The notes: a model not told the origin generated them from the letters alone. DNA of 64,000 nt from Pseudomonas gingeri (GCF_013386165.1 NZ_JACAOS010000003.1:248001-312000); one strand, 5' to 3'. Numbered from the stretch's first letter, positions 16,362 to 25,154 are shown. Numbers and translations are program-made.

Positions 16362-17897
16362 ATGACAAAAACGATTCTCGACATGCGTGATATCCAGAAA
16401 TGCTTCGGCCCGGTGAAGGCACTTAGCCGGGTCAACCTCAAGGTCGGCGATGGCGAAATCCATGCGATCTGCGGTGAAAATGGCGCTGGTAAATCAACCC
16501 TGATGAAGATTCTCAGTGGTGTCTATCCACATGGCAGCTTTACCGGCGAAATTATCTTCGATGGTGCGCCACGAACGTTCCAGGGGTTGCGCGACAGTGA
16601 GGCGCTGGGCATCTGCATCATTCACCAGGAATTGGCTTTGGTGCCGATGTTGTCGATCACCGAGAATCTGTTCCTCGGTAACGAGATCGCGCGTCATGGC
16701 GTGATCGACTGGGATGAAGCGCACCTGCGGGCCCGTGAGTTACTCGCGCGGGTCGGTCTCGATGCGCGGCCGCAGACCTTAGTGGGCAACCTCGGCATCG
16801 GTCAGCAGCAGATGGTGGAAATCGCCAAGGCGCTGGCCAAGGACGTGCGCCTACTCATTCTTGACGAGCCGACCGCGAGCCTCAACGAAAAAGACAGCGA
16901 CACCTTGCTCAAGCTGATGCTCGAGCTCAAAAGCCGTGGCATCACCTCGATCATCATCTCGCACAAGCTCAATGAAATTGGGCGGGTGGCGGACGAGATC
17001 ACGGTGATCCGTGATGGCAGTACCGTCGATGTCATTGACTGTCGTGCCGAGTCTATCGATGAAGGCCGGGTGATCCGCTCGATGGTCGGCCGCGAACTCT
17101 CGGACCGTTATCCGAAGCGTGTTCCCGCCATTGGCGAAACCCTGTTCGAGATTGAAAGTTGGTCGGTCGGTGATCCGGAGCACCCCGGACGCGATCGTAT
17201 CCGTAACATCAATTTCCACGTACGTCGGGGTGAGGTGGTGGGCATTGCCGGGTTGATGGGCGCTGGCCGTACCGAGTTCGCCATGAGTGTGTTTGGCCGC
17301 TCTTATGGCTCGAACATCCGTGGCAAGGCGCGTCTGGAGGGGCGAGACGTGGACCTTGGCACCGTGCGCAAGGCCATCGATCACGGTTTGGCCTACGCCA
17401 CCGAAGATCGCAAGGGCGCCGGCCTGGTACTGGGTGAGAGCATCACTCGCAACACCAGCATGGCCAACCTGACCTCCGTGTCCAAACGCTGGGTGATGAA
17501 CGAGCTGGCCGAGACGGCGGTGGCAGTTGATTTCAAGACGCGTCTGCGCATTCGCAGCCCGGACGTTTTGCAGACGGTGGACAAGCTCTCGGGGGGGAAC
17601 CAGCAGAAGGTCGTGTTGGGTAAGTGGCTGTTTTCCGATCCCAAGATCTTAATCCTGGACGAGCCCACTCGTGGCATCGATGTCGGGGCCAAGTACGAGA
17701 TTTATGCAGTGGTCAATCAGGTGGTCAGTGAGGGCAGGGGCGTCGTGATGATTTCCTCGGAAATGCCTGAGTTGCTGGGTACCTGTGACCGAATCTATGT
17801 GATGAACGAAGGGCGCTTTGTCGGCGAGTTTCTGATCGCAGAGGCATCGCAGGAAAAAATCATGCACGCAATCATGAAAAATGAGGTGATCCAGTGA
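16362..17897 (+). CDS. Sugar ABC transporter ATP-binding protein (GguA/MmsA type)
   Basis: A 511-residue tandem ATPase of CUT2 sugar importers. The first cassette has Walker A GENGAGKST, signature-like LGIGQQQMVEIAKA and Walker B LILDEPTASL. The second has the degenerate Walker A GLMGAGRTE usual in this class, signature LSGGNQQKVVLGKW and Walker B ILILDEPTRGIDVG. The start at 16362 follows GGAGAGAGAAA. An upstream in-frame start at 16335 is less likely. It follows the ChvE-like gene and overlaps the permease gene by four bases, giving translational coupling. Confidence 0.92.
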   Translation: MTKTILDMRDIQKCFGPVKALSRVNLKVGDGEIHAICGENGAGKSTLMKILSGVYPHGSFTGEIIFDGAPRTFQGLRDSEALGICIIHQELALVPMLSITENLFLGNEIARHGVIDWDEAHLRARELLARVGLDARPQTLVGNLGIGQQQMVEIAKALAKDVRLLILDEPTASLNEKDSDTLLKLMLELKSRGITSIIISHKLNEIGRVADEITVIRDGSTVDVIDCRAESIDEGRVIRSMVGRELSDRYPKRVPAIGETLFEIESWSVGDPEHPGRDRIRNINFHVRRGEVVGIAGLMGAGRTEFAMSVFGRSYGSNIRGKARLEGRDVDLGTVRKAIDHGLAYATEDRKGAGLVLGESITRNTSMANLTSVSKRWVMNELAETAVAVDFKTRLRIRSPDVLQTVDKLSGGNQQKVVLGKWLFSDPKILILDEPTRGIDVGAKYEIYAVVNQVVSEGRGVVMISSEMPELLGTCDRIYVMNEGRFVGEFLIAEASQEKIMHAIMKNEVIQ

Positions 17898-19084
17898 GCG
17901 AAGTCAGCGTACCTCTCACATCCAAACCAACGGCGCTCACGTCATTCAAGCGCGGCGCGCGCGAATACGGATTGCTGGCATCGTTGATCGTCATCATGGT
18001 GTTCTTCCAGGTGGCCACCGGCGGGGCGCTGATGCAGCCGCTCAACCTGACCAACCTGTTGTTGCAGAACAGCTACATCGTCGTCATGGCGTTGGGCATG
18101 CTGATGGTGATCGTCTGCGGCCACATCGACCTCTCGGTCGGTTCGGTGGTCGGCGTGATCGGCGCGCTGGCCGCGGTGCTGATGGTCCAGTATCGATTGG
18201 ATTTTTTCACCGTCACGGTGATCTGCCTGGCAGCGGGTGCGCTGATTGGTGCCGCGCAAGGGTACTGGGTGGCGGTCTGGGGCATGCCGTCGTTCATTGT
18301 CACCCTGGCCGGCATGCTGGTTTTTCGCGGAGCAACTATCGCGATTTCACAAGGACAGTCGATCGGTCCGTTTCCGCCGGCTTTCACGGCGATCAGTTCT
18401 GGCTTCATTCCCGATTTTTTTGCCAATGAAAACCTGCGAATCACCTCCTTGTTGCTGGGTATCGCCGTCGCGGCGACGTTCTGGGTAGTCGAGTATCGCA
18501 GTCGCAAACGCACACTCAAGAGCGGCGGCAGCGTCGCGCCAATCGCGCTGTTCGCGCTGAAGAATGGCCTGATCACGGCGCTCATTGTGTACTTTTGCTA
18601 CCTGCTCTCAACTTACCGCGGCATACCTACTGTGCTCGTCATCATGAGCGTGTTGATTGGTGTGTATACCTTCATCATGAATCGCACCGTGATTGGCCGT
18701 TGGATCTATGCGGTGGGCGGCAACCTCAAGGCTGCCAGTCTGTCCGGAATAAACACCTCACGGGTGACCTTCTTTGCGTTCGTCAACATGGGCGTACTGG
18801 CCGCCGTTGCCGGTCTGATTTTTGTTGCCCGTCTGAACAGCGCGACGCCACGCGGAGGCACCGGCTTCGAGCTGGACGTCATCGCAGCCGTATTTATCGG
18901 CGGAGCCTCGGCCTCCGGAGGGGTAGGCAAAGTGGTGGGCGTGGTAATCGGCGCTTTCATCATGGGTGTGTTGAACAACGGCATGTCGATCATGGGCATC
19001 GGTATCGACTACCAACAGATGATCAAGGGCGCTGTGTTGCTGGCAGCGGTATTCGTGGATGTATATCAGAAAAGCAAAGGTTGA
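17894..19084 (+). CDS. Sugar ABC transporter permease (GguB type)
   Basis: A 396-residue inner-membrane permease with about ten hydrophobic segments. CUT2 features include LGMLMVIVCGHIDLSVGSVV near residue 70 and AAVFIGGASASGGVGKVVGV near the C-terminus. It starts with GTG in the sequence GTGA that also contains the stop of the ATPase gene. Together with the preceding two genes it completes a ChvE/GguA/GguB-like high-affinity sugar importer that presumably serves the dehydrogenases upstream. Confidence 0.92.
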   Translation: MSEVSVPLTSKPTALTSFKRGAREYGLLASLIVIMVFFQVATGGALMQPLNLTNLLLQNSYIVVMALGMLMVIVCGHIDLSVGSVVGVIGALAAVLMVQYRLDFFTVTVICLAAGALIGAAQGYWVAVWGMPSFIVTLAGMLVFRGATIAISQGQSIGPFPPAFTAISSGFIPDFFANENLRITSLLLGIAVAATFWVVEYRSRKRTLKSGGSVAPIALFALKNGLITALIVYFCYLLSTYRGIPTVLVIMSVLIGVYTFIMNRTVIGRWIYAVGGNLKAASLSGINTSRVTFFAFVNMGVLAAVAGLIFVARLNSATPRGGTGFELDVIAAVFIGGASASGGVGKVVGVVIGAFIMGVLNNGMSIMGIGIDYQQMIKGAVLLAAVFVDVYQKSKG

Positions 19085-19120
19085 TATGGCAGGCATAACT
19101 GACACCGCAGGGAGACAGCG

Positions 19121-19420
19121 ATGATCAAGCACATTGTTATGTGGAACCTGGAAGGTGAGACGCCTGAAGAAAACAGGCAAGCCTGTCTGTTTCTCAAGGA
19201 GCGTTTCGAAGGGCTTGCCGGGTTGATACCCGGACTTTTGAAGATCGAGGTCGGTGTCGATATAAGTCGTATCGATTATGCCTGCGATGTAGTGCTTTAC
19301 ACCGAATTTGCTTCAGCTGAAGCCTTGGAGGCATATACCACACATCCCGAGCATTTGAGGGTGAGGAGTGAGCTGGGGGACTCCCGGATTGCCCGTTATC
19401 AGGTAGATTATTTCATGTAA
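19121..19420 (+). CDS. Dabb-domain (stress-responsive A/B barrel) protein
   Basis: A 99-residue dimeric alpha+beta barrel protein beginning MIKHIVMWNLEGETPEENRQ and ending VRSELGDSRIARYQVDYFM, the usual full length of the Dabb family. Members include small cyclases and decarboxylation/hydrolysis helpers in aromatic and polyketide metabolism as well as proteins of unknown role. It is 36 bases downstream of the permease with GGGAGA before the ATG, so it is the last gene of the rightward sugar/aromatic operon. Function is unknown but a small pathway enzyme is plausible. Confidence 0.85.
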   Translation: MIKHIVMWNLEGETPEENRQACLFLKERFEGLAGLIPGLLKIEVGVDISRIDYACDVVLYTEFASAEALEAYTTHPEHLRVRSELGDSRIARYQVDYFM

Positions 19421-19576
19421 ATATCAAGCTGGCACCGCATCAGTTCGATGGAGTCATGGCTAGATCATCTATATCTATCTTGCGCTCCCCCAGCGACTCA
19501 TGTGTATTCACAGTGTCTTGAGACGCTGGTGGGCGTTTGGCGGATCTACCAGGGAATCCTGCATTTGGCTGTGGAT

Positions 19577-20317
19577 TCAACCCGTCTTGCTGGCCTGCAG
19601 CGCATGGTCCAGGCCGACGATGATCAACTTGAGGCCAAAGTCGAATTCGTCATTGATTGAAATATTCGACAAGTGCGGGGCGATCTTCACGGTCGCTGGG
19701 TACTTGCTCGACTCTAGCTGTTGAAAGAACCCCCTCAGCTCGGCACTTGCGTTGTGCGAATGTTGCCCTGCGGGGTTCAGTTGGCCGGCGAATCCAATCA
19801 CATAATGAGCCATGGTCGTGTAGGCAGACGCGGCCAATGGCGGTGTAAATCCTGCCTTCAAGAACATCGCCAACACACGCTCGCGAAGCTCTAGTCCATT
19901 CGGGCCCAGCGGAATCTGCGTGGCCAGCAGCGGGACGATGTTCGGATGCGCATTCAACTTCTGGTAAAACCGACTCATGCTCAGTACGCAGGCGTCTTGC
20001 CAGCCCAAGTCGGCGGCGTCCTGTTCATCGTTCAGCAGCCCGCCCAGAAACCTGTCCGCCGCGTAAGCAAATATCTCGTCCTTGCTCTGGAAATGCCGAT
20101 AAAGCGTCGCTGTGCCTGACCCCAGGCTGTCCGCAAGCATTCGCATGTTGAAAGCCTGAAAACCAACCGACTCTACGATTTCCAATGCCGTGGCGATGAT
20201 CCTGTCAAACGAGATGGACGGGCGTCCGCGCGCGCCAGTTTTTTGCTCGCGCACAGGTTGATTGAGCCACCACTGAGGGCTGCCAGGTGGTAGTGGATTC
20301 TGATCGTATGTATTCAT
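19577..20317 (-). CDS. TetR-family repressor
   Basis: A 246-residue regulator: a Pro/Gln-rich leader, then a TetR helix-turn-helix (ISFDRIIATALEIVESVGFQ, MRMLADSLGSGTATLYRHFQ SKDEIF, residues about 35-85), then a ligand domain resembling the TetR C-terminal class (PLLATQIPLGPNGLELRERV). It is divergent from the hydrolase-hydrolase-monooxygenase operon at 20508, with the 15-bp palindrome at 20425-20439 between them. It probably represses that operon until an aromatic ligand binds. Confidence 0.88.
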   Translation of the reverse strand: MNTYDQNPLPPGSPQWWLNQPVREQKTGARGRPSISFDRIIATALEIVESVGFQAFNMRMLADSLGSGTATLYRHFQSKDEIFAYAADRFLGGLLNDEQDAADLGWQDACVLSMSRFYQKLNAHPNIVPLLATQIPLGPNGLELRERVLAMFLKAGFTPPLAASAYTTMAHYVIGFAGQLNPAGQHSHNASAELRGFFQQLESSKYPATVKIAPHLSNISINDEFDFGLKLIIVGLDHALQASKTG

Positions 20318-20402
20318 CTGCTGATCATGCTGTTTGGTTGACCGGACTTATAAACCGTTTAGCCGTTAGGTGTCGAATCGCTCGCCGGTCGGAAGAGGGG
20401 AG

Positions 20403-20439
20403 TTGACAGGCTTATCTTTATTATGGATACACTGTATCC
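20403..20439 (+). promoter_or_regulatory. Promoter with overlapping palindromic operator for the hydrolase/monooxygenase operon
   Basis: TTGACA (20403-20408) is a consensus -35. About 17 bases later the -10 region falls inside the perfect palindrome GGATACACTGTATCC (20425-20439). This arrangement fits direct repression by the divergent TetR protein. Promoter and operator roles are inferred. Confidence 0.55.
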
Positions 20440-20507
20440 GTAAATTAAAAGCGCTGCAGCCGTTGCAGGTTCCGCCCTTCCTTTGCCAGTCCGTGTCGAG
20501 GTCCGTA

Positions 20508-21323
20508 ATGCCAGATGAACATTCTTTGCAGGATGCCCAGTCCCGATTCATCGTCGTCGGCGGTACTCAGGTCCACTACAAGCGCGAGGGCAAAGGCCCC
20601 GTGATTGTCCTCTTGCACGGAAGTGGCTCTTCATTGCAGAGCTTCGACAAATTGGTGCTGGCATTACGGCAAAATTTTGAAGTGGTACGGCTGGACCTAC
20701 CGGGTTGCGGATTAAGTGGTGCGATGCCCGGCAATGATTACCGGATTGATGCCTACGTGCGTTTCCTCAATAATTTTGTACAGCGCCTTGTCCTAAGCAG
20801 ATTCCAACTCGGTGGGAATTCGTTGGGTGGAAATATTGCCTGGAACTTTGCGCTGGACCATCGCGATAAAGTCCAGCGGCTGATCTTGATGAACGCGACC
20901 GGTTACCCGGAAAAGTCATTACCTGCTGCATTTCATCTGGCACGTAATCCCATCGGTCGATTTTTGTTACGCCGCTTTTTATCCCGGCGTTCCACTGCGA
21001 TGAACCTACGCAAGTTGGTGGGGACGCGCACTGTATTGGATGAGGCGGTGATTGATCGGACTTATCAGATGATGAGTATTCCCGCCAATCGCGAAGCGTT
21101 CATTCACTTTGCCAATACCGATCAGCGCGATCGTTCCGGCGAAATTCGCAACATAAGAGCACCAACGTTGGTGCTGCGTGGTGAACAGGTTGATGGTCAA
21201 TATTTCGCCCGTGATATTACGGGAAGCCAGGAAATTGTTCTGGCGGGGGTTGGACGTCTGCTACCTGAAGAAGCGCCTGATGAGATCGCAGCTTCAATAA
21301 AAAACATACTGGGTGCTATATGA
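20508..21323 (+). CDS. Alpha/beta hydrolase with catalytic His replaced by Arg
   Basis: A 271-residue alpha/beta-fold hydrolase. The oxyanion region is VIVLLHGSGSSLQSFDK, the nucleophile elbow is GGNSLGGNIAWNFALDHRDK (Ser in GNSLGG), and the C-terminal segment reads LAGVGRLLPEEAPDEIA. In relatives the last motif begins GVGH, the His of the triad; here CGT encodes Arg, one base from CAT for His. I chose MPDEHS (20508) with GAGG upstream. The frame runs back to 20370. It overlaps the next hydrolase gene by ATGA. Without the His it may be inactive, or partner with the second hydrolase. Confidence 0.85.
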   Translation: MPDEHSLQDAQSRFIVVGGTQVHYKREGKGPVIVLLHGSGSSLQSFDKLVLALRQNFEVVRLDLPGCGLSGAMPGNDYRIDAYVRFLNNFVQRLVLSRFQLGGNSLGGNIAWNFALDHRDKVQRLILMNATGYPEKSLPAAFHLARNPIGRFLLRRFLSRRSTAMNLRKLVGTRTVLDEAVIDRTYQMMSIPANREAFIHFANTDQRDRSGEIRNIRAPTLVLRGEQVDGQYFARDITGSQEIVLAGVGRLLPEEAPDEIAASIKNILGAI

Positions 21324-22237
21324 AACTCAAGCCTCTGTCCTACTTTATTGCCAAGGGTGAAACCGGAAAGCTGGTCGCTCAGGCCCGTAATCGTTTGCAG
21401 GGAGACTTCGTTCAGTTATCACGCGGTGTTACGCACTACCAGCTGGCCGGTCCCGCGAATGGTGAAGTGGTGCTTTTGGTGCCGGGCCTTACGATCCCTC
21501 TTTTTTATTGGGACAGGTTCGTAACCCGCCTGCACGAGCAAGGCTTTCGAACGCTGGCGTACAGTGCTTACGGACGCGGCTATTCAGACCGTGTACAGGA
21601 TGCCTATGGCGTTGGGTTATTCGTGCAGCAGTCACAGGAACTGGTCAGCGCACTTGGCCTGGCCGCCGTTGACCATGTCATCGCAACGTCGATGGGCGCT
21701 CTCATTGCCATGGCGCTGTTGGCTGAACATGGGCTCAAACCGAAAACGCTGACGTTGGTCGGGCCCGCTGGGCTCACGCGCAAAAAAGCCCTCGCAGCCC
21801 GGGTGGCAAATATTCCGGTAATAGCTGAACGATTCGGCAAACACCTGGCTCGCCAATCGATACTTTCCCATATACACCATAACGTAAACACCGAAGCGGA
21901 TGCTCAATATCTCAAGGCTATGGTCAGTGACGCGCTGGGCTATGAAGGAACGATGTATTCATTGCTTTCGACCTTGCGCAACTTTACGTTGATCGGGCAG
22001 CAAGCACTCTTTCGTGATATGGGTGAGCTTGCAATTCCTACGCTCTTGGTGTGGGGCGCGGACGACAACATAACGCCGGTTGTTCACATGCAGGAAGCCA
22101 AGGTCTTGCTCAAGCCTATGAATGCTGCTGTTGTCCGTGAATGCGGGCATATGGCGCCGCTTGAACGTCCCGATGAGCTGTCTCAACTGTTTATACAATT
22201 TTTGGCGCAAGTCAGATTGTCCAGTCATGTTTTATAA
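21320..22237 (+). CDS. Alpha/beta hydrolase
   Basis: A 305-residue alpha/beta hydrolase coupled to the previous gene by a four-base overlap. The oxyanion region is VVLLVPGLTIPLFYWDRF, the nucleophile Ser is in VIATSMGALIAMALLAEHG, the acid is probably in LLVWGADDNITPVVHM, and the triad His is in VRECGHMAPLERPDEL. All triad elements are present although the elbow is A-T-S-M-G, not G-x-S-x-G. It likely hydrolyses an ester, a lactone or a ring-cleavage product in the route served by the monooxygenase downstream. Confidence 0.87.
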   Translation: MKLKPLSYFIAKGETGKLVAQARNRLQGDFVQLSRGVTHYQLAGPANGEVVLLVPGLTIPLFYWDRFVTRLHEQGFRTLAYSAYGRGYSDRVQDAYGVGLFVQQSQELVSALGLAAVDHVIATSMGALIAMALLAEHGLKPKTLTLVGPAGLTRKKALAARVANIPVIAERFGKHLARQSILSHIHHNVNTEADAQYLKAMVSDALGYEGTMYSLLSTLRNFTLIGQQALFRDMGELAIPTLLVWGADDNITPVVHMQEAKVLLKPMNAAVVRECGHMAPLERPDELSQLFIQFLAQVRLSSHVL

Positions 22238-22303
22238 AATTCAAGCGCAACTGCCTGGATGTTGTGTGTCTTTTGGGGTTGTTAATTATTGGACGTTATT
22301 ATC

Positions 22304-23932
22304 ATGAGCGTAATTCAGCACGTTAACAGCGCCGTGACCGATGTGCTTATTGTCGGTGCGGGTCCCACCGGTCTTACATTGGCCTGCGAACTGGCGCGTC
22401 GCGGGATAAGCAGCAGAATCATCGAAAAATCACCCACGCCATTTAATGGCTCTCGTGGTAAGGGTATCCAGCCCCGCTCGCTGGAAGTGTTCAATGACCT
22501 GGGCGTGGCGGACGCGGTTCTGCAAGCGGGAGCAAAATACCCGCTGATGAAGCTGCACTTGCCCCTCATCGGTATTGAGTGGGCAATGATCAAGTACCGC
22601 AAGCAAACCCCCGATGTGCCATTTCCCAACACCTGCCTGATCCCACAATGGCGCACCGAAGAGATCCTGCGTAACCGGCTGTTGGAGCTTGGCGGGGAGG
22701 TTGAATGGGCGACAGAAGCCCTTGGCATTACTCAGGACGCTGGTGGCGTTGCAGTGCCCGTGCTTTGCAACGGGATAAACAGCACGATTCGCGCGCGCTA
22801 TGTGGTGGGAGCGGATGGTGGCCGCAGCTTTGTGCGCAAACAACTGGGCGTGCAGTTTATCGGCACCACGTCCCAGGAAGGCCGGATGATTGTGGGCGAT
22901 GTGCAGGTCGAAGGGCTGGGTAGAAACAACTGGCATGTATGGCCGTCGTTGCGTAATGGCATCGTAGGTTTGTGCCCGTTGCCCCATACCCATCTGTTCC
23001 AGATCATGCTCAGGGTCAACCCGTCGGAGCTGGAACCCGAATTGTCCGAGCGCTCGATTCAGGAACGCTGGCTAGCCATCACCGGCAACAAGGACATTCG
23101 CATCCACAGCCCGGTGTGGCTGTCGCTGTTCCGACCGAATGTGCGCCTGGTCGAAAAGTACCGCGTGGGACGCGCCTTGCTGGCGGGCGATGCAGCACAT
23201 GTGCATACCCCGGCTGGCGCACAAGGCCTGAACACCGGCGTGCAGGATGCTTATAACCTGGGATGGAAGTTGGCCTTGGTTCTGCAGGGGGCGACCGATT
23301 CGCTGCTCGATACTTATCAGGAAGAACGCATGCCCGTGGCGGCAGCGGTGCTGGAAATCTCCAGCGAGCTGTTTGGCTCCGTGAGCAAAGTGCGCATCCC
23401 CAAGCTCACCCGTGGCGACGTGGAGCGGCAACTGCAAATCAACTACCGCGAAAGCTCCTTGAGTCAGGGCTGTGGGGCAGAGCGAACGCCCCTGCTTGCT
23501 GCGGGCGATCGAGCGCCCGATGCACCTTGCTCCAACCGCCGGTTGGGCACGCGCACGTTATTCGATGCGTTCAAAGGCACTCACTTCACGGTGCTGGCAT
23601 TTGGTGAGAAGGCTATTGAGGCTGCCCGAAAAATTACCGCTATCGAGGGCTTGGTGAAGGTGGTCGCCATCCGCCCGTGGCATGTTGCCAATGATGAGGC
23701 TGATGACCTGGCCGACGACCAACTGCATGCACGCATGGCGTACGGCATCAACACCACGGAAAACGTCGCCGTGCTGGTGCGTCCTGATGGTTACATCGCG
23801 AGGATTTGCACCTACGACTGGAAGTCCGGTATCGAGCGCTACTTTTCCGATATTGGCTGTTCGACGCTAACACAGTTGTCGCAGAGCGATTCCGGGCGGC
23901 CACTTGCTGACCGTGCGACTACCGACGCTTAA
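22304..23932 (+). CDS. FAD-dependent aromatic ring monooxygenase (PheA/TfdB/MhpA family)
   Basis: A 542-residue flavoprotein hydroxylase. The FAD-binding motif is VGAGPTGLTLACELARRG near the N-terminus, then ADGGRSFVRKQLG (DG motif) and GDAAHVHTPAGAQGLNTGVQ (second FAD motif), with a C-terminal thioredoxin-like domain typical of phenol-type hydroxylases. It uses NAD(P)H and O2 to hydroxylate phenolic rings. I use ATG 22304. A TTG at 22289 is possible. As the last gene of the operon beginning at 20508 and the only complete hydroxylase in the region, it is the best candidate for making hydroxyquinol from a resorcinol-like ring. Its substrate is inferred. Confidence 0.9.
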   Translation: MSVIQHVNSAVTDVLIVGAGPTGLTLACELARRGISSRIIEKSPTPFNGSRGKGIQPRSLEVFNDLGVADAVLQAGAKYPLMKLHLPLIGIEWAMIKYRKQTPDVPFPNTCLIPQWRTEEILRNRLLELGGEVEWATEALGITQDAGGVAVPVLCNGINSTIRARYVVGADGGRSFVRKQLGVQFIGTTSQEGRMIVGDVQVEGLGRNNWHVWPSLRNGIVGLCPLPHTHLFQIMLRVNPSELEPELSERSIQERWLAITGNKDIRIHSPVWLSLFRPNVRLVEKYRVGRALLAGDAAHVHTPAGAQGLNTGVQDAYNLGWKLALVLQGATDSLLDTYQEERMPVAAAVLEISSELFGSVSKVRIPKLTRGDVERQLQINYRESSLSQGCGAERTPLLAAGDRAPDAPCSNRRLGTRTLFDAFKGTHFTVLAFGEKAIEAARKITAIEGLVKVVAIRPWHVANDEADDLADDQLHARMAYGINTTENVAVLVRPDGYIARICTYDWKSGIERYFSDIGCSTLTQLSQSDSGRPLADRATTDA

Positions 23933-23962
23933 GGAATTGACCGTGAACAAACCAGCGGCGGT

Positions 23963-23986
23963 TGTTCAGTCTCGGAGAGTCATGGT
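23963..23986 (+). repeat. 24-bp direct repeat, right copy
   Basis: Identical to 4127-4150 and in the same orientation, 31 bases after the monooxygenase stop codon. The pair brackets the whole catabolic region. Confidence 0.75.
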
Positions 23987-24015
23987 GCATCCTTAACCCT
24001 CGAACAAGAGGATGC
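23987..24015 (+). terminator. Possible terminator after the monooxygenase operon; gene-free stretch to 24268
   Basis: GCATCCT (23987-23993) pairs with AGGATGC (24009-24015) around a 15-base loop, followed by TTTAT. The stem is short, so efficiency is uncertain. From 24016 to 24268 I see only scrambled, apparently non-coding sequence, perhaps debris of an element ending at the 24-bp repeat. Confidence 0.4.
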
Positions 24016-24268
24016 TTTATGGAAGGACGTCTTCATGGCTCAGCCCGAACAACGCCGCGAATTCGAGCCGAGCTCCAAGCGTCCCAAAGGTGACCATCCA
24101 GATACGCGGCTGGTCGACATCTGGAACACTTCCGCGATACAGCAAGGCCGAACAGCGTTTGCACCGTGCGACTTACCTGATGCCACCGAGAGGTTCTGAT
24201 ACACGGTGTCGCATTGCTTGCAGGCAATCAGGTTCGCGAACGCCTTCATGGTCTGTCCGAGGCACGTG

Positions 24269-24931
24269 TTATTTGAACTGTGCGACGAGTGCCTCTGCGC
24301 CTTTATCAATTCCCGTTTGTGCGGCACTCAGTGATCCTCGCGTGGCACCGATGTTCAACGAGTTCGGGTATTGCTTGGTCACGTAAGCGTTAAGCAGACG
24401 GTTGGTGGCCGCGTCGTAAATTTCGACAGAAAAGAACACCGAGCCGGTAAACGTGCCTTCTTTTCCACGAATTGACTGCACGATGTTGTAGGGGCCTCCC
24501 GCCAGATCGAATCGAGTGAACGTACCGAGAAAGGGCGTTGTGGTTTGTGCTCCGGTCAACGTCAGTTTTACCCGCAAGGTATTGGGAGTCGAGATTCGCG
24601 TCAGCTTGAAGCGCTCTTTCAAGCGCTCGCTGAATTGACTGTGCATGTAGCGGGCAAGGGTTTGTCGGTCGGCTTGGGTCAGGTCGCCGAATTGATTATC
24701 TGGCGCTTGGTAGACCGTTACCGGCTCGAGAATAACCGCCGAGTAGTGGTTCCAGTCGACGTTGGCCTTATAGCTATAGGGCACTCGGCCAGAGTCATCC
24801 TCGGTGTTGGGTGCCAGGCGCGCCGAAGAGTCGATGCCTGAATACAAGGACGGCGGTGTTCCGGCACATCCGGCCATGGTTAGGGTGACAGTCAGCATTA
24901 CCAGTCGAGGTGCCTTGAATATTTTGTACAT
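24269..24931 (-). CDS. DUF3313 family lipoprotein
   Basis: A 220-residue envelope protein. The N-terminus has a lipoprotein signal with lipobox MAGC (Cys22). The mature part (GIDSSARLAPNTEDDSGRVP, YSAVILEPVTVYQAPDNQFG, SVEIYDAATNRLLNAYVTKQ) matches the DUF3313 pattern of predicted outer-membrane-associated lipoproteins of unknown role. It is divergent from the TetR gene at 25155, with an inverted repeat in between, so it may be a target of that regulator. Confidence 0.85.
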   Translation of the reverse strand: MYKIFKAPRLVMLTVTLTMAGCAGTPPSLYSGIDSSARLAPNTEDDSGRVPYSYKANVDWNHYSAVILEPVTVYQAPDNQFGDLTQADRQTLARYMHSQFSERLKERFKLTRISTPNTLRVKLTLTGAQTTTPFLGTFTRFDLAGGPYNIVQSIRGKEGTFTGSVFFSVEIYDAATNRLLNAYVTKQYPNSLNIGATRGSLSAAQTGIDKGAEALVAQFK

Positions 24932-25063
24932 GTGAGAGCCCTGCTTAAAGAAGCGTGATCAAGGGGGATGGCGCTGTTTTGGCGTTAATGGGTACCTGGT
25001 GCGGCCGAGCCTTTCCTTGTCTTTAAAGGGGCAGGGCAGTACATTGGCTCTTTGGTTAAACTG

Positions 25064-25080
25064 AACCGGTCGGTACGGTT
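25064..25080. promoter_or_regulatory. Inverted repeat, candidate TetR operator
   Basis: AACCG and CGGTT arms separated by 7 bases (AACCGGTCGGTACGGTT) lie in the 223-base divergent region between the DUF3313 lipoprotein and the TetR gene. Such AACCG-type repeats are common in TetR operators. Function is inferred. Confidence 0.4.
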
Positions 25081-25154
25081 TACAGTCTTGCGCAGCGAGC
25101 AAATGGCTGTCAAGCAAAACTGTACATGCTGGTTCGCTTATGGGTGGGGTTGGA

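Noticed and set aside
19443..19466. Sequence resembling the 24-bp direct repeat (GGAGTCATGGCTAG)
   Set aside because: Only about ten to fourteen bases agree with gaps, so a third repeat copy is not supported.
24040..24327. Small minus-strand frame after the 24-bp repeat
   Set aside because: No family pattern, no ribosome-binding site, and it overlaps the lipoprotein gene end; treated as non-coding debris.
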